A model generated the notes under the pieces. The model had not been told where the DNA came from. It did no database searches and was given only the letters and a program-made list of their open reading frames with translations. Position numbers and translations under genes: made by a program. Source: Aphelenchoides besseyi (lineage: Eukaryota; Nematoda; Chromadorea; Rhabditida; Aphelenchoididae). From it: a stretch of 64,000 bases of DNA. Location: assembly GCA_024699855.1 (NCBI GenBank), contig JAMPIQ010000002.1:14508001-14572000 (forward strand), in the 5' to 3' direction. Below are positions 20,077 to 32,081 of the stretch, one piece after another (within the stretch, counting starts at the first letter, position 1; every line of letters starts with the position of its first letter).

Positions 20077-20840
20077 ATGGCTCGTAGGTGTTTTACGGAA
20101 GATTGTTTGAAAGTCACTTGATTGCAGAAAGTTTATCGTCTACTCATCGCGGTTGGCCTTTACTGTTCTACTTGCATTGAAGTTGGACGGGATTATAACG
20201 GGAAGTTTCGTCGTGGTCTTCATTCCGCTATGGGTCGGCGAATTGGTTGTTCTCGTGGGTTTTCTCGTTGGATTCGTTGGATTTTGTATGAGTCCACCGG
20301 CTCGGTAAGACCTTAAATTTTAATTTCCATTTTCTTTCAGCGCTGATGCTGGATCACGTGTCGACTTTGTTTGCATGTGCCTGTGTATGATTCAGCACTT
20401 GTTGTTGGTGGCATTCGAAGTACTCTGTTGTTACAAGTTGGAGTTCATCAATGAAGAGACGCCGGGCGAAGATATCTCGTGGTGTTTCGTGTTCACGCCG
20501 CTCTTCATTCAAAGTCTATTTGCAATGCTCGTTTCGGTGTATTGTGTTCGGCATGACAAATCATTTGAGGTTAGTATTCGGTTTCAGCTGATTTATGAAC
20601 CGGTTGCTTTAGTTTGGAATGTTCTTCGCCATTAATGTCGTTCAGTTCGTGTTCATCGCGTTCAAATTGAACAACGCACTTCAGCGAACAATCGCCAGTC
20701 GAATTGGAAGTTCCGACGCCGTGGAGTCCACACAGTAAGTTTCGAGTGAGGTGGTTGTTTTGAGGTTCACGTTGTTTAGCACTTTCCGGTTATGTCTCTA
20801 CCTCGTCAGTCGCCGAAATGACCAACAAATTGTATCTTGA
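20077..20840 (+). CDS. T4: TMEM185-like multi-pass membrane protein
   Basis: The gene starts MARR at 20077 and is spliced to KFIVYSSRLAFTVLLALK, VVVFIPLWVGELVVLVGF, the MCLCMIQHLLLVAFEVL exon, PLFIQSLFAMLVSVYCVRHDKSFE and FGMFFAINVVQFVFIAFKLN. These follow the N-terminal half of the TMEM185/FAM11 family in order: the KFL.Y...F..LLALRLDG start, four to five membrane spans, and the RHD.S.E signature. Unlike copies 1-3, the 5' exons are present and the donor after SPPAR is GT. After AVESTQ the next exon is out of frame with the coiled-coil reading, giving an early stop at 20840. The family's usual second half is not seen. The function of TMEM185 is poorly known. Confidence 0.65.
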
Positions 20841-21230
20841 GTACAAACTAAGTCACGAGATGCTTTTGGCCATTAACAACGCGTTGTCTGGCATGAAGAA
20901 CGCAAAGAGTGATGGAAAGGCCTAGTTGGAATCGTGATTACAGAGTGTTGTTTAGGAAGACAAGTCCGCTGAAGAGTTGTTGAAGTTGCGTGAACAACTG
21001 GCCGATGTTCAAAAAGAATTGGATGATACGAAAGCATCACAAACCGAAGCCGAAGAGGAGCTGATCAAAACCCGCAATGAACTCAAAGCAATGGAGCTTC
21101 AAAACGTCGAGTTGCATGAAAAGAAATTGTAAGTTTTAGTTCCTTCAACTGTCAATGACTTGTTTTTAGTGATATGGAAGGTCAATCGAAAGCTTTCGAG
21201 ATTGCCTATTTATTGTTGACAACAAACTAA
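20803..21230 (+). CDS. Coiled-coil exons downstream of T4
   Basis: A second frame through the last T exons encodes SSVAEMTNKLYLEYKLSHEM, then a charged coiled coil (KLREQLADVQKELDDTKASQ, then TRNELKAMELQNVELHEKK), ending FEIAYLLLTTN. The heptad pattern and the end are loosely like the C-terminal coil of BAP29/BAP31, which is only an inference. Copy 4 has the full EELLKLREQ reading but lacks the GTATAG donor after SDGK, so it needs a GC donor or is broken. It is out of frame with T4's membrane exons by one base. Confidence 0.4.
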
Positions 21231-21277
21231 TTACCGAGTCATTTCTGTGCTCTAAGACCTTTGGCTTCACAATACTC

Positions 21278-21928
21278 TTACTCGTTGTACAAAACTAAAG
21301 TAAATAAACAATCAGAAATGTTTATTCGATCTGCGTGAAAACTCTGTTGGTGTGATCTCTTTTCGTAAGCAATCGTATCTGAAGATGATTGGGCCAAAAC
21401 TTGGTATTCACCATTACAATCGTTTAGCTGTTTGCCGAAATCCAATTCGTACGATACAAAGTTCCCGTTAAACCAGTGCGTGAGAAGCACGAAATGAAAA
21501 GGACGTTCACTATAGAAGTCGATTAAGAACTCACTGAACAAAATCGACTTCATACTCCAATCATTGGTTATTGTGTCATCTGAACCGTTCAATGTCTTCA
21601 TGATCGCAAGTCGGCTGCTTCAAAATGACCGTTCATCTCTTCATCAACACAAACAACTCTTCTGTGATCATATAGTCAAATGAGATCATCAAAGAAGCCG
21701 GTTGATTGTGGAAGATGCTCAACAGTGCTGAAATGAATTTGAGCACATGTATATTCCGATGGCATCTGAAGAGAAGCTGAGAATAAACCTTTTTGGGGAT
21801 CAAATTGCCATCTACAGTTGATTTCTGTAGCATCAGAACTTCTGTTTATGAAAACAAGTAAAGCGATTCGAATTAAATGAACACACGACACTGTTGCTCG
21901 GCCGTTCTTTTCTACCGTCTGTAGTCAT
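21278..21928 (-). CDS. S4: uncharacterised conserved protein
   Basis: Copy-4 version of S, with intact exons and introns as in S2. It has the largest number of substitutions in the middle (CHRNIHVLKFISALLSIF versus CHRNMNVPKFISALLSTF), which is consistent with copy 4 being the oldest branch. The stop at 21278 lies about 50 bases from the end of the convergent T4 coil exons. Confidence 0.5.
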
Positions 21929-22125
21929 TTTTGGTCGAAGGATTCAGCACACTAACCAACGGGTTTACAGTTCATCAGCCGGGTGCTAAGAATCGATTCT
22001 TGTTTCTGGTTGTAATTGACCACAGGGCTTCAAAATGTTATCACATACGAATTCTTATTCATCAACAAGTTCCAATGGAAATATCGAATAGTGTTCATTG
22101 CGAATTAAGTCGAAAGTTCGTGAAG

Positions 22126-23370
22126 CTACAAATGAGCTGATGCAGACCTCTTGAAGTGGTGTTTTTGCTGGACAAATCGTGAACGAAGCAACGAAGCACG
22201 ATCGCAGATTCCTTTCAATCTTCGTGGACATGCACGTCGTGCCAACGCAGTGAGTGTTTCGGGACGACTGAAATCGAAAGTATTTGGGCTATCAGGTCAA
22301 ATACGAACTTGAGAGTGTAGCGAAATGATGTTAGTAGTTGTTGATTCAACAACAGTAAACCGAGTTTCTTTGTATAAATAGTCAAAATGCCGTCCTCAAC
22401 TCCCATTGCTTCTACTATCGGTGCGACACTTGATCTCAACAAGCAAGTCCTGTATTGGTCGTTGAGCAGATTGTACACGAACAAATAACAGCAATCAAAC
22501 GGCAACCCCGGTTGTTGATACGAAGTAATGTACACATAATCGGACTTCGCGACAAAGTTAAGGAAAAAGGGATGAGCAGGTTTGATCTGAAATGCGAAAC
22601 TACAACTTCGATTTCAGATTATGACCTACTTCTTTTATATTCAGTTTGGACATCGTGAGAATCGGCAGTCCATTGGAATCGAAGGTATTGGTTGTTGGAT
22701 TCAAGTCAATAAAACTAATGCCATCGGTAATGCGAGCATCGTCGTAATGTACGAAATAGATTCTTCCTCTGTGAAATTGATGTTTCAATCCACGTCCATT
22801 AACTGAAGTTAAGACACGACCAATAGGTGTAGTAGCTCGTGTCGTTACGTTGTACCAGTACAAAACCATTTGCCCCGACTCTTCGAGACGATTTTCTAAC
22901 ACAACAAACAACGTCGAGCTATTGGCCACGACAAAATGAATATTGAAATTTAACCATCTTCCTTCGAGTATTCGATTCGTTTCATCAGTGATTGGAGTAA
23001 TCTTTGTCGTCAGTGAGGTGAAGGTGGGGTCGAATTTCAAAGACGTCCAATGATACTCTCTTCCTTTTAGTCCAATAAAAACCACGCGATCTCCATTTTC
23101 GAGGTAATATCTAGGAAAATGATCAGCGCGGTAGTTCTTTTTTGAGATGATTGTCCTAAAAGACCTTCCAGTAATAATAGTTCTCCAATGAACTTACGTG
23201 AAGTCTCCGGTGTAGCTGTCGTTGACGGTAACTGAGTTTTTGTATGGACACAGTTCGTATAGAAAACGGCCATCGTCTGTGCACAGATAACGACACGGAT
23301 TCAGATATTCGTTTTGCAAGAAACGACAAGACTCAACGGCGTTCAAAATCGTTGGTTGAACGGCGGACAT
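22126..23370 (-). CDS. P4: uncharacterised protein, copy 4
   Basis: Same four-exon structure as P2 with all frames open. Differences cluster at the exon 1/2 junction (TIISKKNYRADHFPRYYLEN versus TIIPRKNYRSSHFATYYLEN) and around NIHFVVANSS. P2 and P4 both remain intact after duplication, which argues that P is functional. The 5' flank again carries the TCGGTCACAAGCTCAG repeat and ends at the foldback element. Confidence 0.6.
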
Positions 23371-23510
23371 CTCTCAACAAAAGAGTGAGTGAACGGCGAG
23401 TTTGGTCACAAGCTCAGAAAGTGGCGCGTTCGGTCACAAGCTCAGAAAGTGGTGCCCTGGACGTCGGTACGAAAGCTAGGGTATCTAACCCACGGCCAAA
23501 AAAGCTCTCA

Positions 23511-24380
23511 CAAGGAGAGGTTCTGAGTGGTCCCCACTACTTTTGGCTGAATTATAGATCAATCGACGCGGAATTTTACGCTGATTCTGAATATACCCAT
23601 TTTGTTTGCCCGGTCGCAGAATTGGCCGAGTTATTGATCAAAACCCAAAAACACTAAAATTGCCAAAATCGTAATATAGATTATGCTGATTGTCGTAGTG
23701 AAGTCCGTTTATTCTTATCTCACTTCATTATGGAGATATTGGCCGTCTTACTTGGCCCAATCCATTCCGGGTTATGTTCCGCTAATCTTCCACTGGAAGT
23801 GTGAGCTGGAATAGTCGAGTGAGCAAGTGATGGGCTTGCAACTCACTTTTGGAGGTTGCAGGTTCAATTCTCCCTGTTGTCGAATGCAAGTTGCTGTCTT
23901 GTGTCCACAAAGCAAAAAGAAAAAGAGTGAATAATAGGTAACTACGAAGGATCTAACCGACTTTTTTCACTTTTTGGAGTCTTTTTGGTAGAACGCAGCA
24001 CTTGAAAGTGACGATCGAAGAAATCGAACTCGCCACCTCCAAAAGTGAGTTGCAAGCCCATCACTTGCTCACTCGACTATTCCAGCTCACACTTCCAGTG
24101 GAAGGTTAGCGGAACATAACCCGGAATGGATTGGGCCAAGTAAGACGGCCAATATCTCCATAATGAAGTGAGATAAGAATAAACGGACTTCACTACGACA
24201 ATCAGCATAATCTATATTACGATTTTGGCAATTTTAGTGTTTTTGGGTTTTGATCAATAACTCGGCCAATTCTGCGACCGGGCAAACAAAATGGGTATAT
24301 TCAGAGTCAGCGTAAAATTCCGCGTCGATTGATCTATAATTCAGCCAAAAGTAGCGGGAACCACTCAGAACCTCTCCTTG
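23511..24380. mobile_element. Foldback element with 346-bp inverted arms
   Basis: Bases 23511-23856 are a near-perfect reverse complement of 24035-24380, with a 178-bp centre. The outer ends are CAAGGAGAGG and CCTCTCCTTG. Each arm contains an open frame ending LIKTQKH and, at its inner end, a tRNA-like sequence. No transposase is present, so it would be non-autonomous. It lies exactly where copy 4 of the unit loses similarity to copy 2, so it may mark a rearrangement breakpoint. Confidence 0.8.
23812..23880 (+). other. tRNA-like / SINE-head sequence (with inverted partner at about 24015-24085)
   Basis: The sequence AATAGTCGAGTGAGCAAG resembles a tRNA D-arm with an A box. GGGCTTGCAACTC could be an anticodon arm, and GCAGGTTCAATTCTCC fits a B box (GGTTCAANTC). 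The inverted partner keeps the first part but ends GGCGAGTTCGATTTC, a second variant B box. Acceptor-stem pairing is not convincing, so a tRNA-derived SINE head is more likely than a working tRNA gene. Confidence 0.4.
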
Positions 24381-24576
24381 TAAGAACACAATACACGCCT
24401 CCGGAAGCTCAAGAATTAAAGTCAAAACCAAGTAAAAAAACAAAAAAACCAAATATCCCAAAAAATAAAGCACATGAAATCATTTTATATTTGCTTATTT
24501 TCCACGACTGTACAACAAAGAATAGATCTGAAGCGACGGCGAACGCCATTGTCAATACCCTTCGGTTTACGCTAGA

Positions 24577-25164
24577 TTACTAAAAAGAATGATGATTAAT
24601 CGAATCTATGAATTAAGAGTTGCTTACCTGAGGATTGTAGTGCAAGTCGTTGAGCTCGTTGATAAATGGCAAAGCAAGACCAAAATTGCCGAATTCGAAG
24701 GTCAAATTGCGGTAATCAAAGGTGTTGCCATCACGTCGCTAAAAGAAAGAAATTAGGCCAAAATTGATTAAAGAAGAAACAAACTGCCAAAATGACTTGT
24801 TTCACAATGACGATAGTTTTCGGCGATCTGTTTGTCGAAATGACTTTGTAGATGCGGTCGGCGTGATTAGTGCGGTGACTAAAAGTCTGAACCAAGTTGT
24901 CGTTTGAAACAGAATTCGGTCGAATCACATTGATGATCGCTCCAGTTGACAACTCAACTCTAAACTTTGCGACTTGATGAGGCATTTCGTGGAGCTCAGA
25001 GGAACTAAAAGCAAAGAATGAATGAAAGAAAGCAAAATTGGATTTATTTAAAGGCCTGAATAAAGACGAAAATATGCAAATTTCAATCAAACATACTCTT
25101 CTTCCTTTTTGATTCCAAGTTGATTTATTTGATCGATTAGCTCTTGTTTGATATTAAAATCCAT
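24577..25164 (-). CDS. Uncharacterised small protein (about 140 residues)
   Basis: Exon 1 encodes MDFNIKQELIDQINQLGIKK. Exon 2 encodes SSELHEMPHQVAKFRVELST...VIVKQVILA. Exon 3 encodes RRDGNTFDYRNLTFEFGNFG...LHYNPQ. All join in frame across introns of about 92 and 46 bases. The stop TAA falls directly after a third intron. If that intron is retained, the protein ends VSNS instead. Alternating strands suggest a small beta-rich domain. No family is recognised. The foldback element lies just downstream. Confidence 0.55.
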
Positions 25165-25773
25165 TTTTGTTGGGAGGGAAGTATTCAGAATGGAGCTACA
25201 AATAAATAGAAAATCAGGCGATAAAGACACGAATAACCACACACAAAAAGCCGCCAAAAATCCGAAAAAATTTGGCTCACGTTGCCAATTGTTTTTGTGG
25301 GATTTTGTTTTTGATTAGTTTATCCACAAAAAGCAATCTGCAAAAATGGAATTTCGTAGGAGTCTTTATATGACAATATTTTTAGTCAATTTATCCATAA
25401 AAATCTATAAAGCACCAAGGAAGTCATTTTATGCAAGAGCTTGTGCGTAGAGTATATTTTGTGATTCTTTTAGGCAGTTTACGCAGGAAATCTGCAAAGC
25501 GCCAGGGTGGGCCAGAAAAGCCTAGTATATTCTACTTGAGCTCATGTTTTGTCTATGAAACACAACTCAAAAATCCTCCCGTTGGCAAGAGGTTTAAGTT
25601 GTTGATGGTATTAGTCTCAACCCCCTTTGCATAGCATGGAACACACTTTTGTTCGAAGTGATAAGTTAAAAATCGTGTTTTTGTTAATTAAGATTTATCG
25701 TTAAGTACATGTATTGCAAGTTATCAATAGAGCTAAAAACTAGAATTGTGACCTTTATTCTGAATAAACTCTA
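25165..25773. other. No gene seen
   Basis: AT-rich sequence between two minus-strand genes. A 67-codon plus frame at 25431 has no supporting splice or coding signal. The right part probably holds the 3' end of the coiled-coil gene. Confidence 0.5.
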
Positions 25774-27558
25774 TCATTGCAATCCTTGAGAGTTACGCCA
25801 ATAGTTGGTTTCATGTTCAACTAGTTGCTCATGAAGTTCATCTAACTCTCTGTGTTTCTCGTCCAACTCCTTTCTTGTTCTTTCCAAAGCTTGATGCGCC
25901 TGTTCCACTTGAATCAAACATCGTTCCAAATGTTCGGCTTCTTCTCGCATTCGTAGAACGTCCGCATTTCGTTGACGTTGAAAATCCCGTTTCTCGGCAT
26001 TCAACTGCTCTCGTTCGTTGACCACACGCACCAAAAGATCGTGTTCCTTGGTTATAAAATCAGTCTGCAATCATATTGTAACTCCAATTTTTCATTCGAA
26101 CTGTACTCGATACTGTTCCATTTCCGCTCGTTTCGTATCGATTTGCGTCAGAATCTCTAGCTGCTCCTGTTGAAAAGCGTTCTGTTCGGATCGTACTCTC
26201 CGTCGTTCTTCCTCCAGCCATCGACGACCCTACAATAACGTCTGTTAGTTCTTTAAGTTTATCGATGATAACCTCGACAATTTCTTCGGTATATCGTGCG
26301 GCAAGCGCCTCTACTTCAGATTCAACAATTCGAAGTAGTTCTTGGCGTTTTTTCTCCCATTCACTCATTTCACTGTGCAAATTGCCGATTCCGCGACCGA
26401 TCTGCTCATCAGCCAAATCGACAATCCGATTTACGGCGTCGTTGTAGTTTCCCATTGAGTTGATGGCATCGCGTAGACCGTTCAATGTGAAGGTCACGTT
26501 CTCTAAACGTGACTGAACGCTGACCAACTGACTAAAGAATATTGTAACTATCTTCTCATCAACTAAAACCAACTCTTCTTGGCGTTTCACGTTTCGCACA
26601 ACATCAACATCGTCTTCAATGGAGCGATGAAGTTTAGTGACCTCATCGTGATGTTCCTGTTTCAATCGTTCCAATTCCTCTCTGCAAGAAAAATGTTCGT
26701 GTACTCGTGAGCGTGATTACCGATGTTCGTTTCGTACCGTTCGAATTTCGCGTTCATGTATTTCGGTCGATTGCGATTGCTGTTTGTGAAGTTCGTTTAT
26801 CGTCTGTTGAAGTTCATTTCGTTCATAACGTAAATTTGAGATCTCACGTCTTAGTTGTTCGATTTCAGCACTAAATTTGCGTCAAAACAATTTCGCAATA
26901 CACTCACTTGTCACGAGTAGTTGAAGTTTTTGCGGAAGATGTTGGTTGTTGTTCCGGTTCTTCTGGGGCCCGACGTGAAGGTTTCCGTGTTCGTGTATTT
27001 TCACCTACAGAGCTGATTAGATTCGTTGTTGCAGTTGAACCGGCAGCTGTGGAAGCTGGAGTTGATGAAAATAAGTCGAGAAAACTTCCAGCCGCTGAAG
27101 CTGGACGTTCCGTTGTTGTTGATGGACGAAGAGAAGTCGAAATTGGCGGAGCTAGTGGATTGGATGATGATCCGGTACCTGAAGTTGTTTGATCTTGGAA
27201 TGTCACTGTTGGTCGACGTTGTGTTCCAGCGCTGCTCGTTTCTCGACGTGAACGCTAAACTATCAGATTTTAGACACAAATCGAACATTTACGAGAATCG
27301 TAAATAAACAGAAAACGATCAAAGAAACTCACGGTTCTTGGTTCGCCACTGAACAAACTGTTGATGTAACTCGTACCATCGCCATCAGCATTCTGGAACA
27401 TAGCAGACATACTAACAACCTTATTTGCTTCAAACAAAATTATTGGACATTGCAAAGGTTTCGAATTTCAAATCAATTTTGGAGATTAACTTATGAACTG
27501 CAACTAATCGTGTGTGTACAATTCAACTTACGTCCGGTAAATCCAATTCGTCGTCCAT
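25774..27558 (-). CDS. FBF1-like coiled-coil protein (ciliary transition fibre)
   Basis: Eight or so minus-strand exons join in frame, starting MDDELDLPD at 27558. An exon with SYINSLFSGEPRT follows, then a low-complexity Ser/Thr/Pro region containing RRPTVTFQD. A long coiled coil follows (EIEQLRREISNLRYERNELQ, EELERLKQEHHDEVTKLHRS, RRWLEEERRRVRSEQNAF), and the gene ends HETNYWRNSQGLQ. The short acidic start, the LF-plus-TVTFQD low-complexity N-terminus and the HxEE.xRLK coil order match Fas-binding factor 1 (DYF-19 in C. elegans). FBF1 anchors transition fibres at the base of cilia and helps intraflagellar transport entry. Introns are 36-110 bases. It is shorter than vertebrate FBF1. Confidence 0.65.
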
Positions 27559-28043
27559 TCCAGTTGGAAAAGAGCGCAGTCGATGGTCAGTGCGAGTGGC
27601 TGTTGGACACAAACTGCCAGCGGCAATTTTGGATTTGCGGTCGTCAGGGACAACACAAATGAACTGCCGGGTTCAAATGTAATTTGCCGACTGTTTGGGT
27701 TACTTGTGAGGTTTATTTTCACACCGACCCAACAGTCCTCTTAATGTTCATGGCCACTAACACGAATATTCTCCTCGTCTTATCAACGAAATTTGATGGA
27801 CGACAGAAAGAAGTTCGTTTATTTAAATGAACGACATCATTGACTTATTTAAATTAAACTAACATTAAGAACATATGGCTGAAAACTGGCAAATGAGAGC
27901 GAAGTTGATATGCGATTGGGCAAAAAGGAAACAACGGGGTTTACTGGATAGCTTGAAATTATGAAAAAAGTAGAGCTACTTAGGAAAAGCCATGAGATCA
28001 TGTGATCGTTGATATGAAACCGGATGCGTAGAGGTTGGGCACT
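27559..28043. other. Intergenic, no gene seen
   Basis: About 485 bases lie between the start of the FBF1-like gene and the stop of the upstream same-strand gene. A short minus frame (VKINLTSNPNSRQITFEPGS) overlaps the FBF1 first exon in another frame and is not supported. This region should contain the FBF1 promoter. Confidence 0.5.
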
Positions 28044-31000
28044 TCATCCTTTGCGTTTACAATGAGCCGAGCATTTCCGTCGATAGCGATTGATAGCTAC
28101 AGCTCGTCGTAGCAAACGTTCTTCTTCTGCTTCAAAGTCTTTTTGCCCGTTCACTATACATTCTTGAGTTGATTGCACTGAAATCAATTGAAGGTTTTAG
28201 TTGTAAAGGCCAACACTTACAAAGCTTTTCAAACTCATCAGTCATTTCCAAATTATGGTTTGCCATAATCAACCGCACGTTCTCACGCTCCGCAACAAGG
28301 GACATGTTGTTAATGTACTCTCGGAGCCGCTCGACATTTTGAATGTTAAGTACCGCGAGTGTGTTGTCGTTTGGTGATTCTTCTAAAAATGGCTATGATC
28401 GTACAATCAATCTATCAACTCGTTTACCGTTGATGAGTTTCATAACATTTGATCTGACTTCTTGAGAATCCATGTTGTCAATATGTTGTTCTGTTGCGTA
28501 GCAAATTTCTTTGCTTTCTGGCAACCGATTAGCATCTGTGCTGTCTAAATGAACACAATCTTTATAAACAATAAGAAGATTTTCATACCATAACCAATGC
28601 TCGACATGATCTCAGTCAAAAGCGGTGGTTTGCTCGTTTGTCGACTATGAGAGAACTTTGAATCAATCATCAGAAAGTCGTGTCCATTTAATCTTCTTAG
28701 TTCTTCCATTCGATCTTCGTGTCGACGTTTCTCTACGACTTGTCGTTGCGCTTGCTTCGACAAACCTTTCAAATTACATTGCGGCCGGCTCTTACGATCC
28801 TTCGTTCTTCGATGGGTTCGAGCGTACATGTCGAGAACTTCCGTTCGAAAATACTCAGGCAGCATATTCAACAGATGCATTTCGACAACAGAAGGATTCG
28901 AACCACAATCTTCACAAGGTTTTTTAGTCACTACGCCAACCAATTGAATCTTTTGACTGGTCGGCAAAACGATCTTAGTACCGGCCGCTTGAGCGTTTTT
29001 TGAAACCGCAGCTTCAAACTCCGCTACTGCACTAATCACTTCGTTGAGATTCACGGACCTCTCAGTAGTGCCTGGAGGTGCGTTGTAAAAGGCATTTGTT
29101 TGACAGTTTAGTTGAGCCAAATCCGGTCGAGAATTGATGCTCATCAACCACTGATTTTGTGCTTCACTATGCCATTTAAACAGTTGATTTGCTGTGTCCA
29201 ACGAAAAGTTAGGCTTCTAAACAATTGATATATGCACTGACTACTGTAAACACGAACTTACCACATACAGATTTTGTTGTTGAAAGGCGTGAGGAAATTG
29301 GAGAGGTGGTTGAGGACACAATATCGAATGAATTGAAGGATTAAGAAGAATGTTGTTGGCATACAAGGCATTTTGCGATAGAACATTGTTCATTGACCAT
29401 ATTTCTTGTGTCGACCTTCCAGCATTCGCGGGAAAGGTGTTCATTGCAGCTAAAACAGAATCAAAAATGTAAATCTAAAAACTGATTACCGTTTGATGGC
29501 ACTGATGCTTGTGAGTGCTGATTAATCGTGTTAATTGACGTCAGCATGGCAGGCAGTCGTGTTTGATTACGAAGTTTGTTAGTTGTGTTGAAGGGTGAAC
29601 GAAGCGTTGAAGAATGTTGTTGAGATTGTAAACATTGTAGCAATCTGGTTTGTTGATCATCATTATGACCCAAAACAAACTTGGAACTTTGTGATGGTTG
29701 ATTCAAAACAGCTTGCAGAGTTTGTTGAGCCGGACTACGACGTAGTTTTGTGTTCGGTGAAAGTGCTGGCAGATTGATCTCCAACGAATTATTGGGCGAA
29801 CACAAGGGAATGAACGGTTGGCTTTTAGCCAACGACATTGATCCATGTGTATTGGAAAAATTTTGCGTCGAACTTGTTGAACCGGACGACACCTCAGTTT
29901 GTTGAACGGATAATGAGGACGAAGCGAGAAATGATTGTTGCATATCTGAACCGATCTTAACACTTAACGGTTTCATGATTGCACGACAATTTGAGATTGA
30001 CGATTGAAGTCCATTCAAATCAATGGATGATAATTGACGTTGGTTTGGAATAAAGTTCGTTTCCGGTTTGGTATCGTCTTCTTCAAAGGTATTAATCAAT
30101 TCGTCGCCTTGAATTTGATTTGTGATGGCCAACAAGAGAGCATCTCCACCAATGTTTTCGTATTCATTCTGAAGCAATCTTGCAGCGGCACTTAAGGCAG
30201 ACGGTGTTGTGTCTTCATCATCAACGTTCTCCACATCGACAGTCAATTGTGGTGATTCAGGTGGTGTAATGTCTTCGAGCGGACGCGACAACTTTGGTTG
30301 AAGAGCAACGGCATTGACGATCATTGATCGCAACAAAACAGAAGTTGGAATCTTAATCTCATGCGACGCATTGGCCTCCATTTTTATCTGCTCAACTTCC
30401 AATAAGACATCAGTCGAAATTTCGTGCACTGTTGAAATGGAGGTCGACGGATTGTCGACGAGCGGGCTACTTTCATCTTCAAAAACTTCTGATTGAGTGG
30501 TTGACGAAAAAGGTTTCGGTGATGATGAACGTAATTGAGTTGACGTTTGAAGTTGTGTGCTCTTGCGACGTTTCTTAAGTGGTTCAGCTGAGGTGATAAA
30601 CGTATCAGTTTTTGATTGTGACAATTGCCGCTTCAACTTTGTGTTGTTGTTCTCTTCTTCAGCTTCGATCGAATGTTTAAGCCCTGGATCCGTTTGAATT
30701 AAAGAACTCTCTGGCAACTGCACTAATTCGAATGTTTTTGTCGAAGCAGATATCGAACTGATGGCTTCTGATGGATTGACGATTTCGTCACTAGAAGGTT
30801 GAGTTGATAGATTCGTTCGCATTTGTTTAGGTGGAGACTCGTCAGTAATCGTTTCAGTTGATGAGGATTCTACTGTCGATGAAGATTTGTACATTCGTTT
30901 TTTGAAGTTTTCGGTTCGCGGTTTCTTCTGATCTTCACTTTTCAATTTTGCAGCTTTTCCTTGTGAGCCAATTGAAGAATGAGCATCGACTGTAGTTTCG

Positions 31001-32081
31001 GAAAACTTCGATTGGTATGAAGTCGATTGAACAGGCGAAGAGCATTGCACATTCGAAGACAATTGAATCGATCTGACTATTGCAATAGCCTGTTTGCTAG
31101 TTGATTTGAATGTACTTCTATCTCTCTTCTTCTGACGTTTAACTTCAGTTTTGGACGTTTGATTCTCCGTTTCATTTTTCGTGTTCTTAACGGCATCAGT
31201 TACTGGTAAGTTGGTTGGTGTTTCAGACTTTTCCGTGGCGTGTTTACGACTACGAATGCCTGTTCGAGAGCTACCAGCAGACGACGATGCTAATGAGCTA
31301 ACATCGGATAACGAATTCATTGTGCTTGTACTCTCGGATTGTGCTTCTTTCTTTTCGGAATCAACCAACGCTTGAATTTGTCGAGTACATGAGCGAGATG
31401 ATCCGAGCAATGTTTCGTCCATAACTCTAAATGAATAACGAAGATCAAATACATGAAAACAAACTGACTGTTTATGTCGCGAAGCATCCGGATTCAGAAG
31501 TGGCATGTTATCCAAATTTGACTGCGCATCATAATGTTTCTCTCCTTTGAGTACCATTTGATTGCGTCTCAGAACTTTCTCGTCGCCATCGTTGAATACT
31601 GCAAAACAAGCGTATTGTTAAATTGATCAACATCTCAAACATACCAATTTTGTATCTACTAAGATCGCGAACATGCGTGATAACTCCCTCATAAGATTGC
31701 TTTTTGTATGAAACCATGACTGTTTCTCCAATCTCGAGATTGCCTTGTACATCTTGCTGATGGTAAACGTGGTCGGGCGGAATGCTTTGATTTTTTGTAT
31801 TCACCTGAAAATTAGTCGTTTTTTCAATCCGATTCTTAACGTACCCAAATTTCGATAATCTCGGAATCAAATCCTTGAATTTTTGCCTCGCAAAATGCTC
31901 CTCTGAACTTGGCACTGACATCTGTTCCCGGGACCAAAAAGGCAGGTATGTCGGATGGTCCCATCTAAACAAACGATTGTAATCAGAACAAAAGACTTCC
32001 ATTTACCGCTTTTTTCGATCCAGTGGCAGATCCTCCACGACGAGCTGCCGAAGTTGACGACCTGTTACCTGGAGGTGACAT
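28044..32081 (-). CDS. ARID4-like chromatin protein with N-terminal Tudor domains
   Basis: About ten exons run from [17 protein letters not shown] at 32081 to HCKRKG at 28044, about 1,150 residues. Residues about 28-60 ([20 protein letters not shown]) and the following exons ([17 protein letters not shown], then [27 protein letters not shown]) match the paired Tudor-like domains at the start of ARID4A/B, subunits of the SIN3-HDAC complex. The 700-residue middle is Ser/Thr-rich low complexity with basic patches. Further down are a Cys pair (CEDCG), a basic helix ([20 protein letters not shown]) and a C-terminal coiled coil ([19 protein letters not shown]). No ARID or chromo domain is visible. 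Inference: a shortened or fast-evolving ARID4 homologue that tethers SIN3-type complexes. Confidence 0.7.

Noticed and set aside
21676..21891. Frame with an apparent signal peptide (SCVHLIRIALLVFIN) on the minus strand in copy 4.
   Set aside because: It has no ATG, only GTG. The hydrophobic part is the first intron of S, and the rest is S exon 2 in the wrong frame.
23812..23880. A functional tRNA gene.
   Set aside because: The acceptor stem cannot be paired convincingly and the A box has a mismatch. A SINE head is likelier.
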